In this document: one piece after another, positions 55,901 to 64,000 of the stretch | Position numbering within the stretch: position 1 is the first letter of the stretch | How the letters are laid out: the number at the start of each line of letters is the position of its first letter | Assembly (NCBI RefSeq): GCF_043290135.1 | Contig: NC_134707.1 | Coordinates: forward strand, 136,153,319-136,217,318 | DNA length: 64,000 nt | Origin: Rhipicephalus microplus | Lineage: Eukaryota; Arthropoda; Arachnida; Ixodida; Ixodidae | Reading direction: 5' to 3' | Translations under genes and position numbers: made by a program | The notes under the pieces: generated by a model | Told to the model about the DNA's origin: nothing | The model's input: the letters and a program-made list of their open reading frames with translations, nothing else | The model's database searches: none

Positions 55901-58900
55901 GAGACTCAGCAACTAGAAATTCCATATCTAGAAACTCCACAACTAAAAACTCCACTCTAAAAACTCCACAACTAGAAACTTCACAACTAGAAACTCTACA
56001 ACTAGAGACTCCACAACTAGAAACTCCACAACTAGATACTCCACAACTAGAAACTCCACAACTTGAAACCTCACAACCTTAAGTTCGGCAACTAGAAAAT
56101 CCACAGCTAGAGATTCCGCAACTAGAAACTTCACAAGTAGAAATTCTGCAACTCAGAACTCCACAACTCGAAACTCCACAACTAGAAACTCGACAACTGG
56201 AAACTCCACTACTAGACACTCCACAACTAAAACTCTACAACTAGAAACTCCTAAACTAGAGACTCCACAACTATACAATCTACAACTAGAGACTTCAAAC
56301 TAGAAACTCAACAACTAGAAACTTCAAAATTCGGAACTCTACTAGAAACTACACAACTGGAAACTCCACAACTTGAAACTTCACAACTAGAGACTCTGCA
56401 ACTATGAAACTCTGCAACTAGAAACTCCGCAACAAGAAATTTCATAGCTAGAAACACCACAACTAGACACTCCGCAAGTAGAAACTCCACAACTTGAGAC
56501 GCCGCAACTAGAAACTCCACAACCAGAGACTCTGCAACTAGAAACTCCGCAGCTAGAAACTCCACAAATAGAAACTCCGCAACTAGAAACTCCGCAGCTA
56601 GAAACAACACAACTAGAGGCTCCACAACTAGAAACTCCACAACTAGAAACTACACAACTAGAAACTCCACAACTAGAAACTCCGCAACTAGAGACTCCAC
56701 AACTAGAAACTCCACAACTAGAAACTCCACAACTACAAACTCCACAACTAGGAACTGCACAACTGGAAACTCCACAACTTGAGACTCCACAACTAGAAAC
56801 TCCACAACCAGAAACTCCACAACTAGAGACTCCAAAACTCGAAACTCCACAACTAGAAACTCCACAACTTGAAACTCCACAACTAGAAACTCCACAACTA
56901 CAAACTCTACAAATAGAGACTCGGCCACAAGAAATTTCATGTCTAGAAAGTCCACAACTAAAAACTCCACAATTGGAAACTCCACAACTAGAAACTCCCC
57001 AACTAGAAACTCAACAACTAGAGATTCCGCAACTAGAAACTCCACAACCAGAGACTCTGCAACTAGAAACTCCGCAGCTAGAAACTCCACAAATAGAACT
57101 CCGCAACTAGAAACTCCGCAGCTAGAAACTACACAACTAGAGACTCCACAACTAGAAACTCCACAACTAGAAACTCCACAACTAGAAACTCCACAACTAG
57201 AAACTCCGCTACTAGAGACTCCACATCTAGAAACTCCACAACTAGAAACTTTACAACTACAAACTCCACAAAGAGAGACTCGGCAACTAGAAATTCCATA
57301 TCTAGAAACTCCACAACTAAAAACTTTACAACTAGAAACTGAAAAACTAGAGACTTCACAACTAGAAACACCACTACTAGAGACTCCGCAACACCACAAC
57401 TAGAAACTCCACAACTATAAACTCCACCAATAGAGGCTCGGCAACTAGAAATTCCATATCTAGAAACTACACAACTAAAAACTCCACTAAAAAAACTCCA
57501 CAACTAGAAACTCTACAACTAGAGACTCCGAAACTAGAAACTCCACAGCCAGAGACTCTGCAACTGGAAACTCTGCAGATAGAAACTCCACAAATAGAAA
57601 CTCCGCAATTAGAAACTCCGCAGCTAGAAACTCCACAACTAGAGACTCCACAACTAGAAACTCCACAACTAAAAACTCCACAACTAGAAACTCCACAACT
57701 TGAAACCTCACAACCTTACGTTCCGCCACTAGAAAATCCACAGCTAGAGATTCCGCAACTAGAAACTCCACAACTATAAACTCCACCAATAGAGACTCGG
57801 CAACTAGAAATTCCATATCTAGAAACTACACAACTAAAAACTCCACTATAAAAACTCCACAACTAGAAACTCCACAACTAGAAACTGTACAACTAGAGAC
57901 TCCGAAACTAGAAACTCCACAGCCAGAAACTCTGCAACTGGAAACTCTGCAGCTGGAAACTCCACAAATAGAAACTCCGCAATTAGAAACTCCGCAGCTA
58001 GAAACTCCACAACTAGAGACTCCACAACTAGAAACTCCACAACTAAAAACTCCACAACTAGAAACTCCACAACTTGAAACCTCACAACCTTAAGTTCCGC
58101 AACTACAAAATCCACAGCTAGAGATTCCGCAACTGCAAACTCCACAAGTAGAAACTCCACAACTCAGAACTCCACAACTCGAAAGTCCTCAACTAGAAAC
58201 TCCACAACTGGAAACTCCACAACTAGACACTTCACAACTAAAAACTCTACAACTAGAAACTCCTAAACTAGAGACTCCACAACTAAAGAATCTACAACTA
58301 AAGACTTCAAACTAGAAACTCAACAACTAGAAACTTCAAAATTCAGAACTCTACTAGAAACTACACAACTGGAAACTCCACAACTAGACACTCCACAACT
58401 AGAAACTCCACACCTAGAGACTCTGCAACTATGAAACTCTGCAACTAGAAACTCCGCAACAAGAAATTTCACAGCTTGAAACACCACAACTAGACACTCC
58501 GCAACTAGAAACTCCACAACTTGAGACGCCGCAACTAGAAACTCCACAACTTGAAACTCCACAACTCAAAACTCCACAACTTGAAACTCCACAACTAGAA
58601 ACTCCACAACTTGAGACTCCGCAACTAGAAACTCCTCAACTTGAAACTCCACAACTGGAAACTTCACAACCAGAAACTCTACAACTGGAAACTCTACAAC
58701 TAGAAACTTCACAACCAGAGACTCCGCAACTAGAGACTCCACAACTGGAAACTCCACAACTTGAAAATCCTCAACTAGAAACTGCACAACTGGAAACTCC
58801 AACACTGGAGACTCCGCAACTTGAAACTCCACAACTAGAAACTCCACAACCAGAAACTCCACAACTAGAGACTCCAAAACTCGAAACTCCACAACTAGAA

Positions 58901-59959
58901 ACTCCACAACTTGAAACTCCACAACTGGAAACTCCACAACTACAAACTCTACAAATAGAGACTCGGCCACAAGAAATTTCAAGTCTAGAAAGTCCACAAC
59001 TAAAAACTCCACAATTAGAAACTCCACAACTAGAAACTCCCCAACTAGAAACTCAACAACTAGAGATTCCGCAACTAGAAACTCCACAACCAGAGACTCT
59101 GCAACTAGAAACTCCGCAGCTAGAAACTCCACAAATAGAAACTCCGCAACTAGAAACTCCGCAGCTAGAAACTACACAACTAGAGACTCCACAACTAGAA
59201 ACTCCACAACTAGAAACTCCACAACTAGAAACTCCACAACTAGAAACTCCACACCTAGAAACTCCGCAACTAGAGACTCCACATCTAGAAACTCCACAAC
59301 TAGAAACTCCACAACTACAAACTCCACAAAGCGAGACTCGGCAACTAGAAATTCCATATCTAGAAACTCCACAACTAAAAACTTTACAACTAGAAACTGC
59401 AAAACTAGAGACTTCACAACTAGAAACTCCACAACTATAAACTCCACCAATAGAGACTCGGCAACTAGAAATTCCATATCTAGAAACTACACAACTAAAA
59501 ACTCCACTAAAAAACTCCACAACTAGAAACTCCCCAACTAGAAACTCTACAACTAGAGACTCCGAAACTAGAAACTCCACAGCCAGAGACTCTGCAACTG
59601 GAAACTCTGCAGCTGGAAACTCCACAAATAGAAACTCCGCAATTAGAAACTCCGCAGCTAGAAACTCCACAACTAGAGACTCCACAACTAGAAACTCCAC
59701 AACTAAAAACTCCACAACTAGAAACTCCACAACTTGAAACCTCACAACCTTACGTTCCGCCACTAGAAAATCCACAGCTAGAGATTCCGCAACTAGAAAC
59801 TCCACAACTACAAACTCCACCAGTAGAGACTCAGCAACTAGAAATTCCATATCTAGAAACTCCACAACTAAAAACTCCACTCTAAAAACTCCACAACTAG
59901 AAACTTCACAACTAGAAACTCTACAACTAGAGACTCCGCAACTAGAAACTCCACAACTA
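52949..59959 (+). repeat. 16-kb higher-order repeat, partial copy 3 (7.0 kb)
   Basis: It aligns with the left 43% of copy 2. A 195-bp (13-monomer) deletion near 54,441 joins sequence equivalent to about 38,150 and 38,345. The copy lacks the 4-bp insertion of copy 2 and also lacks an extra A present at the matching site of both earlier copies (six A there, five here at 54,681). Similarity stops at 59,959: copy 2 goes on to CAACTAGACAC, this one to CAACTATAAAC. Confidence 0.88.
57418..59959 (+). repeat. 2,542-bp local tandem duplication, copy 1
   Basis: Positions 57,418 onward align with 59,960 onward at a constant offset of 2,542, including the A-rich site near 57,487/60,029 and the A-type L1 at 58,340/60,882. 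The block is the right end of the truncated third 16-kb copy. Duplicating it placed two A-type L1 sites in a row. Confidence 0.87.
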
Positions 59960-61125
59960 TAAACTCCACCAATAGAGGCTCGGCAACTAGAAATTCCATA
60001 TCTAGAAACTACACAACTAAAAACTCCACTAAAAAAACTCCACAACTAGAAACTCTACAACTAGAGACTCCGAAACTAGAAACTCCACAGCCAGAGACTC
60101 TGCAACTGGAAACTCTGCAGATAGAAACTCCACAAATAGAAACTCCGCAATTAGAAACTCCGCAGCTAGAAACTCCACAACTAGAGACTCCACAACTAGA
60201 AACTCCACAACTAAAAACTCCACAACTAGAAACTCCACAACTTGAAACCTCACAACCTTACGTTCCGCCACTAGAAAATCCACAGCTAGAGATTCCGCAA
60301 CTAGAAACTCCACAACTATAAACTCCACCAATAGAGACTCGGCAACTAGAAATTCCATATCTAGAAACTACACAACTAAAAACTCCACTATAAAAACTCC
60401 ACAACTAGAAACTCCACAACTAGAAACTGTACAACTAGAGACTCCGAAACTAGAAACTCCACAGCCAGAAACTCTGCAACTGGAAACTCTGCAGCTGGAA
60501 ACTCCACAAATAGAAACTCCGCAATTAGAAACTCCGCAGCTAGAAACTCCACAACTAGAGACTCCACAACTAGAAACTCCACAACTAAAAACTCCACAAC
60601 TAGAAACTCCACAACTTGAAACCTCACAACCTTAAGTTCCGCAACTACAAAATCCACAGCTAGAGATTCCGCAACTGCAAACTCCACAAGTAGAAACTCC
60701 ACAACTCAGAACTCCACAACTCGAAAGTCCTCAACTAGAAACTCCACAACTGGAAACTCCACAACTAGACACTTCACAACTAAAAACTCTACAACTAGAA
60801 ACTCCTAAACTAGAGACTCCACAACTAAAGAATCTACAACTAAAGACTTCAAACTAGAAACTCAACAACTAGAAACTTCAAAATTCAGAACTCTACTAGA
60901 AACTACACAACTGGAAACTCCACAACTAGACACTCCACAACTAGAAACTCCACACCTAGAGACTCTGCAACTATGAAACTCTGCAACTAGAAACTCCGCA
61001 ACAAGAAATTTCACAGCTTGAAACACCACAACTAGACACTCCGCAACTAGAAACTCCACAACTTGAGACGCCGCAACTAGAAACTCCACAACTTGAAACT
61101 CCACAACTCAAAACTCCACAACTTG
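59960..61125 (+). repeat. 2,542-bp local tandem duplication, copy 2 (partial)
   Basis: It follows copy 1 for about 1,165 bp through L1 at 60,882. It then switches: copy 1 continues with canonical monomers, whereas here the sequence reads AAACTCAACAAGTAG (about 61,130). That signature otherwise occurs in the 7.1-kb and 4.3-kb units, near 7,791, 14,996 and 19,309. The switch marks the border between repeat families. Confidence 0.82.
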
Positions 61126-62545
61126 AAACTCAACAAGTAGAAACTCCACAACTTTAGACTCCGCAACTAGAAACTCCTCAACTTGAAACTCCACAACTGG
61201 AAACTCCACAACCAGAAACTCCACAACTAGAAACTCCACAACTAGAAACTTCACAACCAGAGACTCCGCAACTAGAGACTCCACAACTAGAAACTCCACA
61301 ACTTGAAACTCCACAACTAGAAACTGCACAACTGGAAACTCCACAACTTGAGACTCCGCAACTTGAAACCCCACAACTAGAAACTCCGCAACCAGAAACT
61401 CCACAACTAGAGACTCCAAAACTCGAAACTCCACAACTAGAAAATCCACAACCAGAGACTCTGCAATTCCACAACTAGAAACTCTGCAACTAGAGACTTC
61501 ACAACTAGAAACTCCACATCTACAAACTCTACAAATAGAGACTCGGCCACAAGAATTTTCATGTCTAGAAAGTCCACAACTAAAAACTCCACAACTGGAA
61601 ACTCCACAACTAGAAACTCCCCAACTAGAAACTCCACAACTAGAGATTCCGCAACAAGAAACTCCACAACCAGAGACTCTGCAACTAGAAACTCCGCAGC
61701 TAGAAACTCCACAAATAGAAACTCCGCAACTAGAAACTCCGCAGCTAGAAACTACACAACTAGAGACTCCACAACTAGTAACTCCACAACTAAAAACTCC
61801 ACAAATAGAGACTCGGCAACTAGAAATTCCATATCTAGAAACTCCACAACTAAAAACTTTACAACTAGAAACTGCAAAACTAGAGACTTCACAACTAGAA
61901 ACTCCACAACTAGAGACTCCGCAACTCCACAACTGAAAACTCCACAACTACAAATTCCACCAATAGAGACTTGGCAACTAGAAATTCCATATCTAGAAAC
62001 TCCACAACTAAAAACTCCAATATAAAAACTCCACAACTAGAAACTCCACAACTAGAAACTCTACATCTAGAGACTCCGAAACTAGAAACTCCAAAGCCAG
62101 AGACTGTGCAAGTGGAAACTCTGCAGCTGGAAGCTCCACAAATAAAAACTCCGCAATTAGAAACTCCGCAGCTAGAAACTCCACAACTAGAGACTCCACA
62201 CCTAGAAACTCCACAACTAGAAACTCCACAACTAGAAACTCCACAATTTGAAACCTCACAACCTTAAGTTCCGCAACTAGAAAATCCACAGCTAGAGATT
62301 CCGCAACTAGAAACTCCACAACAAGAAACTCCACAACTCAAAACTCCACAACAAGAAACTCCACAACTCAAAACTGCACAACTCAAAACTCCACAACTAG
62401 AAACTCCACAACTAGAAACTCCCCAACTAGAAACTCCACAACTAGAAACTCCACAACTACAAACTCTACAAATAGAGACTCGGCCACAAGAAATTCATGT
62501 CTAGAAAGTCCACAACTAAAACTCCACAATTGGAAACTCCACAAC
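61125..62545 (+). repeat. Return of the 7.1-kb family on the right side
   Basis: This part follows 7,789-8,700 at offsets near 53,336 to 53,261, with about 75 bp removed in monomer steps. From about 61,970 it follows 1,803-2,377 at an offset of 60,168. It shares with the left edge the same 192-bp deletion junction (2,213 and 62,381) and the private variant reading CCAAAGCCAGAG (1,921 and 62,090). Confidence 0.85.
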
Positions 62546-64000
62546 TAGAAACTCCCCAACTAGAAACTCAATAACTAGAGATTCCGCAACTAGAAACTCC
62601 ACAACCAGAGACTCTGCAACTAGAAACTCCACAAATAGAAACTCCAAAACTGAAAACTCCACAACTAGAAACTCCACATCTAGAAACACCACAACTAGAA
62701 ACTCCGCAACTAGAGACTCCACAACTAGAAACTCCTTAACTAGAAACTCCACAACTACAAACTCCACAAATAGAGACTCGGCCACTTGAAACTCCACAAC
62801 TAGACACTCCAACCTAAAAACTCTACAACTAGAAACTCCTAAACTAGAGACTCCACAACTAGAAACCCCACAGACAGAGACTCTGCAACTGGAAACTCTG
62901 CAGCTGGAAACTCCACAAATAGAAACTCCGCAATTAGAAACTCCGCAGCTAGAAACTCCACAACTAGAGACTCCACAACTAGAAACTCCACAACTAGAAA
63001 CTCCACAACTTGAAACCTCACAACCTTAAGTTCCGCAACTAGAAAATCCACAGCTAGAGATTCCGCAACTAGAAACTCCACAAGTAGAAACTCCACAACT
63101 CAGAACTCCACAACTCGAAAGTCCTCAACTAGAAACTCCACAACTGGAAACTCCACAACTAGACACTTCACAACTAAAAACTCTACAACTAGAAACTCCT
63201 AAACTAGAGACTCCACAACTAAAGAATCTACAACTAAAGACTTCAAACTAGAAACTCAACAACTAGAAACTTCAAAATTCAGAACTCTACTAGAAACTAC
63301 ACAACTGGAAACTCCACAACTAGACTCTCCACAACTAGAAACTCCACAACTTGAGACTCCGCAACTAGAAACTCCTCAACTTGAAACTCCACAACAGGAA
63401 ACTCCACAGCCAGAAACTCTACAACTAGAAACTCTACAACTAGAAACTTCACAACCAGAGACTCCGCAACCAGAAACTCCACAACTAGAGACTCCAAAAC
63501 TCAAAACTTCACAACTAGAAAATCCACAACCAGAGACTGCAATTCCACAACTAGAAACTCCACAACTAGATACTCCGCAACTAGAAACTCCACAACTAGA
63601 GATTCCACAACTTGAAACTCCACAACTAGAAACTCCACAACTAGAAACTCTGCAACTAGAGACTTCACAACTAGAAACTCCACATCTACAAACTCTACAA
63701 ATAGAGACTCGGCCACAAGAATTTTCATGTCTAGAAAGTCCACAACTAAAAACTCCACAACTGGAAACTCCACAACTAGAAACTCCCCAACTAGAAACTC
63801 CACAACTAGAGATTCCGCAACAAGAAACTCCACAACCAGAGACTCTGCAACTAGAAACTCCGCAGCTAGAAACTCCACAAATAGAAACTCCGCAACTAGA
63901 AACTCCGCAGCTAGAAACTACACAACTAGAGACTCCACAACTAGTAACTCCACAACTAAAAACTCCACAAATAGAGACTCGGCAACTAGAAATTCCATAT
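62546..64000 (+). repeat. Copy of the window start (1 to about 1,651)
   Basis: Position 62,546 aligns with position 1 at an offset of 62,545 up to about 63,330. A 196-bp deletion then removes the equivalent of about 786-981, after which the offset is 62,349 to the window end. Shared rare variants include CCACAGACAGAG (about 321 and 62,871) and ACTCAATAACTAG (about 21 and 62,567). The deletion removes the TATGAAAC landmark that follows L1 elsewhere. Confidence 0.88.

Larger units (their letters stand above)
1..64000 (+). repeat. 15-bp satellite array filling the whole window
   Basis: Every row is made of head-to-tail variants of CTAGAAACTCCACAA; the orientation never inverts. Common variants are GAGACTC for GAAACTC, CCGCAAC or CTGCAAC for CCACAAC, CAACTTGAA for CAACTAGAA, and CAGCTAG for CAACTAG. 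The consensus strand has 7 A, 5 C, 2 T and 1 G per monomer, so A/T and C/G are very unevenly split between strands. No stretch of even about 40 bp falls outside the monomer pattern. No transposon ends, tRNA, rRNA, telomere repeat or promoter-like island was seen. The family is not one I recognise. A role in heterochromatin or the centromere is inference from array size and order only. Confidence 0.98.

Noticed and set aside
59053..60045. Longest open frame, 330 codons on -, with GVSSC and EFLVV repeats resembling cysteine-rich or membrane proteins
   Set aside because: The residues are direct translations of the monomer in two frames. Frame changes occur inside it wherever a monomer is off by one or two bases. 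The leucine/valine and cysteine patterns reflect nucleotide content.
1..64000. CRISPR array
   Set aside because: There are direct repeats but no unique spacers; the intervals between repeats are themselves the same repeat, and no cas-like gene exists here.
1..64000. Known centromere signatures: alpha satellite or a CENP-B box
   Set aside because: The monomer is 15 bp rather than about 171 bp, and I saw no CGGG-containing site of the CENP-B box form. A centromeric role cannot be judged from sequence alone.
1..64000. Telomeric or subtelomeric repeat
   Set aside because: No TTAGGG, TTTAGGG or TTAGG runs on either strand.
1..64000. Heat-shock elements, from the GAA in every monomer
   Set aside because: Heat-shock elements need alternating inverted GAA/TTC units spaced by two bases. 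Here GAA recurs in one orientation every 15 bp, and the L1 core has TTC and GAA only one base apart.
1..64000. G-quadruplex potential on the G-rich (-) strand
   Set aside because: The - strand consensus has at most GG pairs; runs of three or more G are absent from the common monomers.

Overview
The whole 64-kb window is one satellite DNA array. It is built from a degenerate 15-bp monomer, consensus CTAGAAACTCCACAA on the + strand, about 4,270 head-to-tail copies all in the same orientation. I found no gene, RNA gene, transposable element or other unique sequence. A non-coding array this long and this ordered points to eukaryotic heterochromatin (pericentromeric, centromeric, or on a sex or B chromosome). 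I do not recognise the monomer as a named satellite and cannot name the organism.

The array is not a simple run of monomers. Variant monomers form recognisable blocks in fixed order, and these blocks tile into nested higher-order repeats (HORs). One landmark block, called L1 here, occurs 28 times in two versions, AATTCAGAAC (A-type) and AATTCGGAAC (G-type). From position 3,108 to 58,340 the versions alternate without exception over 25 consecutive sites, so the basic higher-order unit is an A+G dimer of about 3.05 to 7.2 kb. The larger repeats contain whole numbers of these dimers.

Layout: 1-4,230 holds a 2.38-kb local tandem duplication. About 2,216-17,790 has a 7.1-7.2-kb period (one dimer per period). 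14,178-22,803 is a nearly perfect 4,313-bp tandem duplication (one dimer each). 20,458-59,959 has a 16.2-16.3-kb period (four dimers), in two full copies and a 7.0-kb partial third. 57,418 to about 61,125 holds a 2,542-bp local duplication. From about 61,125 to the end the sequence returns to the family that opens the window: position 62,546 aligns with position 1 and shares variants seen nowhere else in the window. This suggests a further repeat level of about 60-62 kb.

Many long open frames exist on both strands. They follow from arithmetic: 15 is a multiple of 3, and four of the six frames of the consensus lack a stop codon. They encode only iterations of QLETP, TTRNS, GVSSC or EFLVV, overlap one another, and break at small indels. 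No coding sequence is annotated. All boundaries come from reading and offset comparison by eye; those marked 'about' may be off by one or a few monomers.
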